From Virgibacillus_F flavescens (lineage in GTDB: Bacteria; Bacillota; Bacilli; Bacillales; Amphibacillaceae): 64,000 nt of DNA. The stretch's first letter is position 1, and each line of letters starts with the position of its first letter. Below, one piece after another: positions 52,749-61,036 of the stretch. A program made the translations under genes and the position numbers. The notes under the pieces were generated by a model, which was not told where the DNA came from, did no database searches, and saw only the letters and a list, made by a program, of their open reading frames with translations. Where the stretch lies: positions 2,604,001-2,668,000 of the forward strand of contig NZ_CP192260.1 in NCBI RefSeq assembly GCF_050574275.1. The letters run 5' to 3'.

Positions 52749-54358
52749 AGAACAGATTATTAATCTGTTCTCAGGATGTAGAGAAAGTAGGTGTTTTTTT
52801 CTCTACATCCTATTTTTATTGAAAAAATATCATAAAATGCAAAGATTATTTGGGTGAAAATAGACTCCCACACACCTAGCCTAGCTTGGCTAGGTGTGTG
52901 GCAATCTTCTTCATGTTTTGGCACGCTGCGGTGAGTAATACTTGTTCACCAGCATTGTGCAATCCTCGTAACCTGCAGTAGCGAAGCCCATGCAGTTGTT
53001 TGGAATCTGCAAAGCTTCGCTCTACTTTTTCTTTTCTAAATTTATATAGCATTTTCCTCGAAGGGGAAAGCCGATTCTGTCGTATTTTTTCTTTATGGTC
53101 CTCCCAGACGTGCCGCGTAATCACCTTTTGATGGTTTTTTGACCGTGTACATTGATCTAGTAGAGGACACATTACACAATTTTGAGGGTTTGATTTGTAC
53201 TCTCTGTATCCACCTCGACTTGTTGTACTGTAAGGCAATACCTCTCCATTCGGACAAACGTAACGATCTTGTGCTTTATTATATTCAAATTTCCATTTTG
53301 GAAACAAACCTTTTGTTGGATGATATCTTCTATGTGCTATTACACCAAAAATATTTCGATCTGATATGCCTTTACAAATAGGTGTCGTTAGATACCCCGA
53401 ATCCAACGCAACAGCCTCAACATTAAAACCAAATCGCTTAATTTGACGATCTAAACGACTAAGATAGGGGCGAGAATCGTGAAAGTTTCCTGGTGTGACA
53501 AACGCATCGGTAATAATATTAAATTTCATATCTGTCGTGCGGTGATCAAGGTAACAAAACATTTCCTGTTTTTGATCCCGAGACATGAATCCACTATCGG
53601 GATCCGTTGTGCTTTTACGAATATCTTTTGTTTTTTTCACTTCCTCCCGTTTTTTTAACGGCTTTTTTCCGTGTTCCTCTCGATCATCTTCGATTGCTTC
53701 GTTTAGATCTTCTATGTAGTCTCGAGTTTCCACTTCAACAGTTTCTTTTGTGAATTTATGTTTATTTGCATTGGCTTTTAGGTGAGTTGAGTCAGTAAAC
53801 AACACCCTTCCACCAACCATTCGATGGTTCATAGCTTGAAGCACAATCTCATCGAATATTTCTTGGAAAATATCTGTATCCTTAAACCGAGTACGTCGAT
53901 TCCAACTAATCGTAGAATGATGAGGAACTGAGTCACTTAACCGTAAGCCAAGAAACCAACGATAAGCAATGTTCATTTGAATCTCTTTTTCCAATTGACG
54001 TTCGGAACGAATTCCATAAAAATATCCGATGAACATCATCTTGAATAATATAAGAGGATCTAAAGAAGGACGACCGTTTACTTCGCTATAATAAGGTTTT
54101 ACTTTATCTACGATAAAACTAAAATCAATATACTTGTCAATTTTCCGAAGGAGATGGTTTTGTGGTACAAGCTCTTCAATTGAAACAAATCCTACTTCAC
54201 TTTGAGTACTATTTCGAGTATGAAACACATTGATCACCGCCTATTTAAGTTACTTATATTATAACAAATTAACGCGGTAAAGGGATAAAGTGAATCAAAA
54301 AAAATAGACTGCCGAGAGAGTTTCTCGACAGCCTGAGAACAGATTATTAATCTGTTCT
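52749..54358 (-). mobile_element. IS1182-family insertion sequence
   Basis: About 1.6 kb. Ends are the 27-bp inverted repeats AGAACAGATTATTAATCTGTTCTCAGG (left) and its complement on the right, each of which is itself nearly palindromic. Just inside each end is a terminator-like hairpin (52774-52810; 54309-54331). The transposase ORF is intact. No clear target-site duplication is visible, so the outer borders are approximate. Confidence 0.7.
52876..54237 (-). CDS. IS1182-family transposase
   Basis: An intact 453-residue DDE transposase. N-terminal DUF772 part (FVSIEELVPQNHLLRKIDKY; YFYGIRSERQLEKEI). The DDE residues are in LFTDSTHLKANANK (D), VALDSGYLTTP (D) and KEKVERSFADSK (E). The C-terminal CVMCPLLDQCTRS holds a cysteine pair typical of IS1182/ISL families. 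It lies in the same direction as the sigG-ylmC genes. No frameshift; a stem-loop follows the stop codon (52868-52900). Confidence 0.93.
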   Translation of the reverse strand: MINVFHTRNSTQSEVGFVSIEELVPQNHLLRKIDKYIDFSFIVDKVKPYYSEVNGRPSLDPLILFKMMFIGYFYGIRSERQLEKEIQMNIAYRWFLGLRLSDSVPHHSTISWNRRTRFKDTDIFQEIFDEIVLQAMNHRMVGGRVLFTDSTHLKANANKHKFTKETVEVETRDYIEDLNEAIEDDREEHGKKPLKKREEVKKTKDIRKSTTDPDSGFMSRDQKQEMFCYLDHRTTDMKFNIITDAFVTPGNFHDSRPYLSRLDRQIKRFGFNVEAVALDSGYLTTPICKGISDRNIFGVIAHRRYHPTKGLFPKWKFEYNKAQDRYVCPNGEVLPYSTTSRGGYREYKSNPQNCVMCPLLDQCTRSKNHQKVITRHVWEDHKEKIRQNRLSPSRKMLYKFRKEKVERSFADSKQLHGLRYCRLRGLHNAGEQVLLTAACQNMKKIATHLAKLG

Positions 54359-54389
54359 TTAGAGTAATTTTATTAAAATATACCTTTAC

Positions 54390-55169
54390 TTATTCAAACA
54401 TTTGCTTATTCATCTGGTTTATTGCTGCTTTTTCAAGACGAGAAACTTGTGCCTGAGAAATGCCAATCTCATCTGCAACTTCCATTTGTGTTTTCCCCTG
54501 GAAAAATCGCTTGTTAACAATCATTTTTTCACGATCATTTAACTGGTGCATTCCTTCCTTTAGAGAAAGCTTGTCAACCCATGTATCATCTTTATCCGTT
54601 TCATCACTCAATTGATCCATAACAAAAATTGGATCGCCTCCATCATTGTAAATCGGCTCAAATAAGGAAACTGGATCTTGTATGGCATCCAACGCAAATA
54701 CAATGTCTGCTTGTGGTATACCCAATTCATCTGCAATCTCTTTTGGAGTTGGTTCCTTAGATGTTTTATTAACTAAACTTTCTCTGACTTGTAAAGCTTT
54801 ATATGCAATATCACGCAGTGACCGTGACACACGTATTGGATTATTATCACGTAAATATCTTCTTATCTCACCTATAATCATAGGAACTGCATAAGTAGAA
54901 AATTTCACATTATGTCCTAGATCGAAGTTATCAATCGACTTCATTAATCCAATACAGCCAACTTGAAAAAGATCATCAACATATTCACCACGATTATTAA
55001 ATCGCTGAATTACACTAAGTACTAAACGTAAATTCCCATTAACTAATTCTTCCCTTGCAGAAATATCTCCAGCTTGCATTTTAACAAATAACTTACGCAT
55101 TTCCTCGTTTTTTAATACTGGTAGTTTTGATGTATCAACACCACATATTTCAACTTTATGTCTCATCAT
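54390..55169 (-). CDS. sigG: RNA polymerase sporulation sigma factor SigG
   Basis: Late forespore sigma factor. About 259 residues (B. subtilis 260). NKVEIC-like HKVEICGVDTSKLPVLKNEE at the N-terminus. Region 2 has NRGEYVDDLFQVGCIGLMKS, the autoregulatory region 3 includes RVSRSLRDIAYKALQVRE, and region 4 is GISQAQVSRLEKAA. ATG 55169 is preferred: it follows GGGAGGG, aligns with the family start, and lies downstream of the predicted sigmaF start point. An upstream ATG at 55205 would be at the transcription start. Confidence 0.97.
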   Translation of the reverse strand: MMRHKVEICGVDTSKLPVLKNEEMRKLFVKMQAGDISAREELVNGNLRLVLSVIQRFNNRGEYVDDLFQVGCIGLMKSIDNFDLGHNVKFSTYAVPMIIGEIRRYLRDNNPIRVSRSLRDIAYKALQVRESLVNKTSKEPTPKEIADELGIPQADIVFALDAIQDPVSLFEPIYNDGGDPIFVMDQLSDETDKDDTWVDKLSLKEGMHQLNDREKMIVNKRFFQGKTQMEVADEIGISQAQVSRLEKAAINQMNKQMFE

Positions 55170-55208
55170 ATCGACGCTGCCCTCCCAGTTAGCGATGCTG
55201 TTCATGGA

Positions 55209-55238
55209 CAGTATCTCCGCGTGGAAGGAATTTTATGC
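55209..55238 (-). promoter_or_regulatory. SigmaF promoter of sigG
   Basis: Minus-strand -35 GCATA (55238-55234), a 15-bp spacer, and -10 GGAGATACTG (55218-55209), matching the sigmaF consensus GYATA...GGNNANAMTR at every -10 position. Forespore-specific sigG expression follows. Confidence 0.85.
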
Positions 55239-55294
55239 AAGATGAAATCCTTAAAGAAAGTTCAATATGTGCTCAATTTCAAGTCGTTGTAAGG

Positions 55295-56014
55295 CTAGAC
55301 CATTTTATTAAATTCTTTTTTTAATCGACGGATAATCTTCTTCTCTAATCTCGAAATATAGGACTGAGAAATCCCCAACATGTCAGCAACATCTTTTTGT
55401 GTCTTTTCTTCCTGACCTATTAACCCAAAACGTAATTCCATAATTTGTTTTTCACGATTATTCAAATGAGACAGTGCATTCCTCAGCAAATCTTTGTCGA
55501 CATTTTTTTCTAAATTCTTAGTTATGATATCATCATCCGTACCTAAAACATCAGATAACCTCAATTCGTTACCGTCCCAGTCAATGTTTAGTGGTTCATC
55601 AAAAGAAATTTCTGATTTTAATTTATTATTTCTTCTAAGGTACATCAAAATTTCATTTTCTATACACCTAGAAGCATATGTAGCTAATTTAATTTGTTTT
55701 TCTGGCTTAAATGTATTTACTGCTTTAATCAAACCAATTGTTCCAATACTTATTAAATCTTCAATGTTAATGCCTGTATTTTCAAACTTCCGAGCAATAT
55801 AAACTACTAATCTGAGATTTCGTTCTATTAACATTGCTCTAGCTGCTTTATCACCAGTAGGTAAAAGTTTCAATAGTGATTGCTCCTCTGTTTTGGTTAA
55901 TGGAGGTGGTAACGCTTCACTACCGCCTATATAATATATCTCATCAGCTTTAAAACCAAGTTTCATTAATATTTTGTACCACCATAATTGAAGTCTAAGT
56001 TTCCACATTTTCAA
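55295..56014 (-). CDS. sigE: RNA polymerase sporulation sigma factor SigE (pro-sigmaE)
   Basis: Mother-cell sigma factor made as an inactive precursor. 239 residues from TTG 56014, identical in length to B. subtilis and aligning MKMWKLRLQLWW with its membrane-binding pro-sequence. AAAGGAGCG lies 7 bases upstream. LISIGTIGLIKAVNTF (region 2) and DMLGISQSYISRLEKKII (region 4) are typical. The pro-peptide (first ~27 residues) is removed by SpoIIGA, encoded upstream. Confidence 0.97.
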   Translation of the reverse strand: MKMWKLRLQLWWYKILMKLGFKADEIYYIGGSEALPPPLTKTEEQSLLKLLPTGDKAARAMLIERNLRLVVYIARKFENTGINIEDLISIGTIGLIKAVNTFKPEKQIKLATYASRCIENEILMYLRRNNKLKSEISFDEPLNIDWDGNELRLSDVLGTDDDIITKNLEKNVDKDLLRNALSHLNNREKQIMELRFGLIGQEEKTQKDVADMLGISQSYISRLEKKIIRRLKKEFNKMV

Positions 56015-56061
56015 TGTAAATCGCTCCTTTTTGTTATTTCTCCCGCCAGACACTTATGCTT

Positions 56062-56982
56062 TTAAGCTGAATGTACCGCAGCTAATTTAATAATTTGCGG
56101 ATGAAGCAGACAGTGATACTTCTGATCTTTTGTTAAATTAGAAAACTGGATCCCAATTAATAATTTATTGGTAATAATTTCAGTTTGATTGTATACAATT
56201 TTTATATTATCTGGTTTAATTGCCATCATATAAGAAGGTTTGCCGTCTACACCCTGGTAGGGGACAATGTGAATCCGCCCTTCCCATTTCTTAGGAATAA
56301 CATCAAAATCCAGGAGTTCGCATGCCTGATTGATTTCTTTCCATTCCATATCAGAAAACCATTGTTTTAAAAAAGGTTCGTCACAGATGACTACTGGACT
56401 TTTCGTTAACGGATCAACTAGCTGATTACCGCTATCAATATAACCAGTTGTTGAGAAGTGCATGTTATTCATGTGTAGTGTAATTGGACAAATCTGGTCG
56501 TAACGTATCTTCTCTATTGCGTGCTTGTCCATACTTCTTTTCGTAAAATGCCAAACAAATGGAAAACATATTACAACAAATACCCAGCTTACTGGATCAC
56601 CATACCCACTGCTAAATGTTAAAATCCCATTCGCTGAAACAGAAACGGGACTCTCCATCAAAAAGTGTATGGCAATTAAACCACCACCGATAGTAAATGT
56701 TACAAAGTAGAATAAAAACAGCAATCGGAATAATTGATGGATCGACCGATATGGAGCAACACATAAAATGATGAAAATGGAATAAATAAATTTCCCAACA
56801 ACACTCGAAATAAATGACTCAGGAAAATAGATAGAAATCGGTACAATCATGGAAGCGACAAACGAACTTAGTAAGATTCTCTTTTTACTCGTTGCTTCTT
56901 TTGCTAATATCAGCGTTAACATAATGAGCATCATGTCAAATAAGAAATTCAATAACCAAATTACATCAACATAAATTGTCAC
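56062..56982 (-). CDS. spoIIGA: Pro-sigmaE processing protease SpoIIGA
   Basis: Membrane aspartic protease that matures SigE after asymmetric division. 306 residues. The N-terminal half has five hydrophobic segments (MTIYVDVIWLLNFLFD...). The C-terminal half has the retroviral-protease-like catalytic motif GYIDSGNQLVDP (Asp), and SNLTKDQKYHCLLHP near the end. It is followed by sigE with 47 bp between, forming spoIIG. Confidence 0.96.
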   Translation of the reverse strand: MTIYVDVIWLLNFLFDMMLIMLTLILAKEATSKKRILLSSFVASMIVPISIYFPESFISSVVGKFIYSIFIILCVAPYRSIHQLFRLLFLFYFVTFTIGGGLIAIHFLMESPVSVSANGILTFSSGYGDPVSWVFVVICFPFVWHFTKRSMDKHAIEKIRYDQICPITLHMNNMHFSTTGYIDSGNQLVDPLTKSPVVICDEPFLKQWFSDMEWKEINQACELLDFDVIPKKWEGRIHIVPYQGVDGKPSYMMAIKPDNIKIVYNQTEIITNKLLIGIQFSNLTKDQKYHCLLHPQIIKLAAVHSA

Positions 56983-57038
56983 TTCTCCCTTCCTTTCTAC
57001 CTAAATTAACTTATCAGTTTTGTATCGAATTACTAAAA

Positions 57039-57071
57039 ATTATAAGGGAGTTCCAGAGAAAAGTCTGTCAT
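57039..57071 (-). promoter_or_regulatory. spoIIG sigmaA promoter with long spacer
   Basis: -35 ATGACA (57071-57066), 21-bp spacer, -10 TATAAT (57044-57039). B. subtilis spoIIG also has a spacer much longer than 17 bp (22 bp), which makes it dependent on Spo0A-P. Confidence 0.75.
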
Positions 57072-57118
57072 TTCATGGGTGCAGAAAAGAGCTATTTTTA
57101 ACTACTTATCGGGGGGAT

Positions 57119-57125
57119 TGTCGGA
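57119..57125. promoter_or_regulatory. Probable Spo0A box upstream of spoIIG
   Basis: TGTCGGA on the plus strand differs by one base from the 0A box TGTCGAA. It lies about 88-93 bp upstream of the predicted transcription start, where B. subtilis spoIIG carries its distal Spo0A site. Confidence 0.55.
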
Positions 57126-57193
57126 GTGAACTTCACATAGAATTAAATATCGGAGTATTATTACCTTTTCTTTACTATACAGCGCATTTAAAA

Positions 57194-57246
57194 AAAATTC
57201 GGAATTCACTCTAAACTCTTATACTTTCTTTACATATAAAAAAACA
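57194..57246 (-). repeat. Dispersed short repeat, copy D (after ftsZ terminator)
   Basis: On the minus strand, continuing from the T-tract of the ftsZ-side terminator hairpin, it reads TTTTTTTATATGTAAAGAAA, GTATAAGAGTTTAGAG, TGAATTCCGAATT. It matches copies A-C. Confidence 0.75.
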
Positions 57247-57277
57247 AACATGCTGGATGGAACCAGCATGTTTGTTT
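57242..57277. terminator. Bidirectional terminator between ftsZ and spoIIG
   Basis: AAACAAACATGCTGG (57242-57256) pairs with CCAGCATGTTTGTTT (57263-57277), 15-bp stem, T-rich on both outer sides. It terminates ftsAZ transcripts coming from the right. Confidence 0.92.
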
Positions 57278-57290
57278 TTTTGAACTGTTA

Positions 57291-58442
57291 TTATCTGTTT
57301 CGATTACGATTACGGAGGAAAGTTGGAATATCCAACGTATCCTCTTCTTGTTTTACTCGATTTTGCTGAGGTTGATGCTGTTGTTGTTGCTGCTGTTGCT
57401 CTCTAGGTTTTTCATCGTACTGTCTAGTAGCTGCCTGCTGTTTATGATTAATAATTGGACGCTGTTTCGGTGTATGATCCACTTTTTGATTTTCATCAAA
57501 GCCTGTTGCAATTACCGTAACAATAATTTCGTCTTTTAAATTTTCATTAATTACTGATCCGAAGATTACATTCACTTCATCATCTGCTGCCGAAGTAACT
57601 AAATCTGCAGCCTCTTGTACTTCATAAAGACTTAAGTTCGCTCCACCAGTAATGTTCATTAAGATACCGTGAGCTCCGTCAATTGAAGTTTCAAGTAACG
57701 GTGAAGAAATTGCTTTTTTAGCTGCTTCAGTAGCTCGATTTTCTCCTGTAGCTACCCCTATTCCCATTAATGCAGATCCTTTATCAAACATGATCGTTTT
57801 GACGTCGGCAAAGTCGACGTTAATTAAACCTGGTTTAGCAATTAAATCGGAAATACCCTGGACACCCTGACGAAGCACGTTATCCGCTTCACGGAATGCT
57901 TCAAGCATAGGTGTATTTTTATCTACAATTTCAAGTAAACGGTCATTCGGAATGACAATAAGTGTATCTACACTGCTTTTAAGTGCGTCTATTCCTGAAA
58001 CTGCTTGTACAGATCTTCTGCGACCTTCAAAGGTAAATGGACGAGTTACCACACCAACTGTTAAAGCGCCAAGTTCTTTTGCAATTGAAGCAATTACAGG
58101 TGCTGCACCTGTCCCGGTTCCACCACCCATACCTGCCGTTACAAATATCATATCTGCACCTTGAAGTACTTCTTCTATCTGTTCTTTATTTTCTTCTGCT
58201 GCCTTTTTACCGACATCTGGATTCGCTCCAGCACCTAAACCGCGAGTTAATTTACCGCCAATTTGGAGTTTCACTTCTGCTTTGGATAGATTTAATGCCT
58301 GAGCATCTGTGTTTACTGCAATAAATTCTACACCTTCAACTCCGTGCTCTATCATTCGATTCACTGCGTTACTGCCGCCACCGCCGACACCTATTACTTT
58401 TATTGTTGCTAATTGATCCATATTTGTATCAAACTCTAACAT
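57291..58442 (-). CDS. ftsZ: Cell division protein FtsZ
   Basis: Tubulin-like GTPase forming the division ring. 383 residues. GTP-binding VIGVGGGGSNAVNRM and signature GMGGGTGTGAAPVIA are intact. A Gln-rich disordered linker (about 330-365) precedes the C-terminal conserved peptide LDIPTFLRNR, which binds FtsA, SepF and EzrA. Starts at ATG 58442, 62 bp after ftsA. Confidence 0.98.
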   Translation of the reverse strand: MLEFDTNMDQLATIKVIGVGGGGSNAVNRMIEHGVEGVEFIAVNTDAQALNLSKAEVKLQIGGKLTRGLGAGANPDVGKKAAEENKEQIEEVLQGADMIFVTAGMGGGTGTGAAPVIASIAKELGALTVGVVTRPFTFEGRRRSVQAVSGIDALKSSVDTLIVIPNDRLLEIVDKNTPMLEAFREADNVLRQGVQGISDLIAKPGLINVDFADVKTIMFDKGSALMGIGVATGENRATEAAKKAISSPLLETSIDGAHGILMNITGGANLSLYEVQEAADLVTSAADDEVNVIFGSVINENLKDEIIVTVIATGFDENQKVDHTPKQRPIINHKQQAATRQYDEKPREQQQQQQQHQPQQNRVKQEEDTLDIPTFLRNRNRNR

Positions 58443-58504
58443 ATTTGTTCCTCCTAATTCGCAAAATTACAAGAGTATATTGCTGATTGACTAAGAGACC
58501 TATA

Positions 58505-59785
58505 TTAATCAAAGAAATATTTGAAAATATTCGCGATCCCAGATTCTTTTTTAGTTTTTTCCGATGATTCTTTCGAACTAGCTTGTTTTTTGGTTCGTTT
58601 CGGTTTTTGCTCGATTGTGTTTTCAATAACAGATGGATAAAGTTCTTTTCCTTGTATTTTCGCATTACGATAAGCAAATTGCAAGATTCCTACACCTGCT
58701 GTAAATTGTGGTTCGCGAACTCCGATATAGTCCGGAATTGCCATTCTTACATTTGATTGGAATAAGTCCTGAGCAAGTTCCAATACACCGGTCATTTTCA
58801 TAGTTCCACCTGTTAGCACATAGCCTCCAGGTAACCCCTGAAATCCAGCTTTTCTAATTTCCCGCTCAGCAAAAGCATATATTTCTTCAAGTCTAGCTTC
58901 GATCATATCTGCGATTTGCAGTTGGTTGTAATTTTGAGTCGTATTACTGCCAATAATGGAAACGTCAAACGTTTCACTTTCCTGTGCTTCATCAAAAAAG
59001 GCATGTCCATAATTCAGCTTAATGTCTTCCGCCTCTTCTGTGGATGTACGCAAACCAATAGATAGGTCCTTTGTAATATTATCTCCACCCAAAGGTACAA
59101 CGCTAGTAGAAACAAGATGGTCATTTTCGAAAATGGAAACAGTTGAACACCCGCCTCCAACATCTATTAAAGCAACACCAAGGTTCTTCTCATCCTTTGA
59201 CAATGCAACAGAACCTGAAGCTAGTGGCTGTAAGCAAATGTCTGAGACTTGTAAATTTGCCCGCTCTACACACTTAAGAATGTTATGTAAGACAGTCTTG
59301 GAACAAGTAATAATTGTTCCTTCCATTTCTAATCGTACACCAATCATCCCTCTTGGATCAGTTATTTCATCCAAACCATCAACGATAAATTGTTTTGGGA
59401 TGACGTCAATAATCTCTCTTTCAGGTGGAATTGACAGAACTTGTGCTGCGTCAATCACACGTGAGATGTCTTCATTTCCAATCTCTCTGTTTTCACTTTG
59501 TACTGCAACAACACCATGGCACGATTGTAACTGAATGTGATTGCCGTTTATTCCAACAATTACTCTGTCAATTTCCATTCCTACCATTCGCTCTGCTTGT
59601 TCAACAGCACTTCTAATTGAATTAACTGTTTGATCAATATCAACAATGGCACCTTTTTTCATGCCATTTGATTTTGCAGAACCTACACCAATAATATTTA
59701 AAGAATCATTTACAACTTCACCAATGATAACTTTTATTTTTGAAGTTCCTATATCTAAGCTTACTAGTATTTCACTTTGATTCAA
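58505..59785 (-). CDS. ftsA: Cell division protein FtsA
   Basis: Actin-like protein linking FtsZ to the membrane. 426 residues (B. subtilis 440). ATP-site LDIGTSKIKVIIGE and DVGGGCSTVSIF, and the YVLTGGTMKMTGVLEL block. The C-terminal amphipathic helix (GIANIFKYFFD) anchors it. Start is TTG at 59785 behind GGGAGGTG. Preceded by a sigmaH-type promoter. Confidence 0.96.
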   Translation of the reverse strand: MNQSEILVSLDIGTSKIKVIIGEVVNDSLNIIGVGSAKSNGMKKGAIVDIDQTVNSIRSAVEQAERMVGMEIDRVIVGINGNHIQLQSCHGVVAVQSENREIGNEDISRVIDAAQVLSIPPEREIIDVIPKQFIVDGLDEITDPRGMIGVRLEMEGTIITCSKTVLHNILKCVERANLQVSDICLQPLASGSVALSKDEKNLGVALIDVGGGCSTVSIFENDHLVSTSVVPLGGDNITKDLSIGLRTSTEEAEDIKLNYGHAFFDEAQESETFDVSIIGSNTTQNYNQLQIADMIEARLEEIYAFAEREIRKAGFQGLPGGYVLTGGTMKMTGVLELAQDLFQSNVRMAIPDYIGVREPQFTAGVGILQFAYRNAKIQGKELYPSVIENTIEQKPKRTKKQASSKESSEKTKKESGIANIFKYFFD

Positions 59786-60068
59786 AGAAAGGCACCTCCC
59801 AATTCCTTACAACTATTTTATTTTCGGCCATTTTAATTCAGTTCACACTTCATGTTATATTATAATCTATAATTCTATCGTAATATACGGTAAAAATAAA
59901 ATATATTATGAGTAATTCTACAATTAATGTAGAATCCCTTTAATTTTCAGTTGTTTTTTCATTTAAATTTTAATAAATTCTACTTTTTGAATAAAAATCA
60001 CCGCATACTAAACTGTTCGTTAGTAATTTCGAGTATATGACTTTAATCGTGACATTTGTGAAATTAAT
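59786..60068. other. ftsA/divIB intergenic region
   Basis: No ORF is found. In B. subtilis ylxW, ylxX and sbp occupy this position; none is present here. The sequence is very AT-rich and contains the sigmaH-type promoter of ftsAZ and a TATAAT near 59863. Confidence 0.5.
59913..59941 (-). promoter_or_regulatory. SigmaH-type promoter of ftsAZ
   Basis: -35 AAAGGGATT (59941-59933) and -10 GTAGAATTA (59921-59913), 11-bp spacer; one mismatch from RNAGGAWWW-N11/12-RNNGAATWW. B. subtilis ftsAZ also has a sigmaH promoter used at the start of sporulation. The spacer forms a palindrome with the -10 (ATTCTACA...TGTAGAAT). Confidence 0.6.
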
Positions 60069-60857
60069 TTATTCAGCAGTTTCTTTCTTGATTTCTTTAT
60101 CTTTCGATTCATCTTTAAAAGACTCAAAGTAAATTCCTACACCAATGTGGATGATACCTTCACTTTCTGGATCAAGCTGAGCAACAATCGAAGGATATAC
60201 ACTCATTTTATCAGAAAAATCCCTAATTGTACCGTCAACTATATAACCATCAGTCATATATAGCTCAATTTTGTTTTTATTACCCTCTTTAGGTTTCCAG
60301 TGAATTTCAGAGATTAAACTTCTAATGTTTTGTGGTAATTCCTTCAACTCAGATGTCATTTTATTTAAAATTACCTCTTCACTGAAATTGATCAGTAATG
60401 GAGCATCACCATTGCTGGTTTCTTTTTTTAAACTATCTAACACCTTACCATTTCCCAGTATTGGATAAAAATTACCATCGTCTTTTACATATCCTACTCT
60501 TTCAAACTCTTTAACAGAAATTTCTACTGTCCAAGGTAACTTTGTTTTCACTTTAACCGAACTAATAATTGGATTTTCATTTAAGTTGTTTTTAATTTTG
60601 GATTCATCAATCATCCAAATATTTGTGTTAGCAGCTAGATTGCTTTTCGTAACAACCTCTTCATCAGATAATACATTATTACCTGTTACCTCAATTGTCT
60701 TAACATTGCTAAGTGGAGATTGTAAATACACTACTATTGAGATTAATAAGAAAAAAATAGAAAGATAGAATATTAATCGTCTGTTCGCTTTCTTTTTACG
60801 AGCTTGCTTCAGTTTCGGAATCCGGTCCTCAATCGAAACAATTTTCTTTTTACTCAT
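60069..60857 (-). CDS. divIB: Cell division protein DivIB (FtsQ)
   Basis: Bitopic protein of the divisome core with FtsL and DivIC. 262 residues: short cytoplasmic basic region (1-27), one membrane helix at about 28-47, POTRA domain starting with VKTIEVTGNNVLSDEEVV (about 51-120), then the beta-domain and a charged C-terminal tail. Located upstream of ftsA, but murG and murB, usual before it, are missing. Confidence 0.94.
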   Translation of the reverse strand: MSKKKIVSIEDRIPKLKQARKKKANRRLIFYLSIFFLLISIVVYLQSPLSNVKTIEVTGNNVLSDEEVVTKSNLAANTNIWMIDESKIKNNLNENPIISSVKVKTKLPWTVEISVKEFERVGYVKDDGNFYPILGNGKVLDSLKKETSNGDAPLLINFSEEVILNKMTSELKELPQNIRSLISEIHWKPKEGNKNKIELYMTDGYIVDGTIRDFSDKMSVYPSIVAQLDPESEGIIHIGVGIYFESFKDESKDKEIKKETAE

Positions 60858-60892
60858 TTCTATTTCTTCCTTTATTTTAAATTAACAGAATA

Positions 60893-60917
60893 AAAACGGC
60901 ACTATAAAAATGCCGTT
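60893..60917 (-). terminator. Terminator between spoVE and divIB
   Basis: AACGGCA (60895-60901) pairs with TGCCGTT (60911-60917) and is followed on the minus strand by TTTTTATTC. It would separate the mur-spoVE unit from divIB-ftsAZ. Confidence 0.75.
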
Positions 60918-61036
60918 ACATTTTGTTACATGAATTATATCATACTGAGTCCAGTTTGATGTAGTACAGATTACCTAGATACAACGCTTTTTCTTCCTAG
61001 ATTACTAGTAAATTATTTCCAAAAGTTATTACGGGC

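Noticed and set aside
57020..57214. Plus-strand 64-codon ORF in the spoIIG/ftsZ gap
   Set aside because: It overlaps the spoIIG promoter and Spo0A region and has no recognisable protein features.
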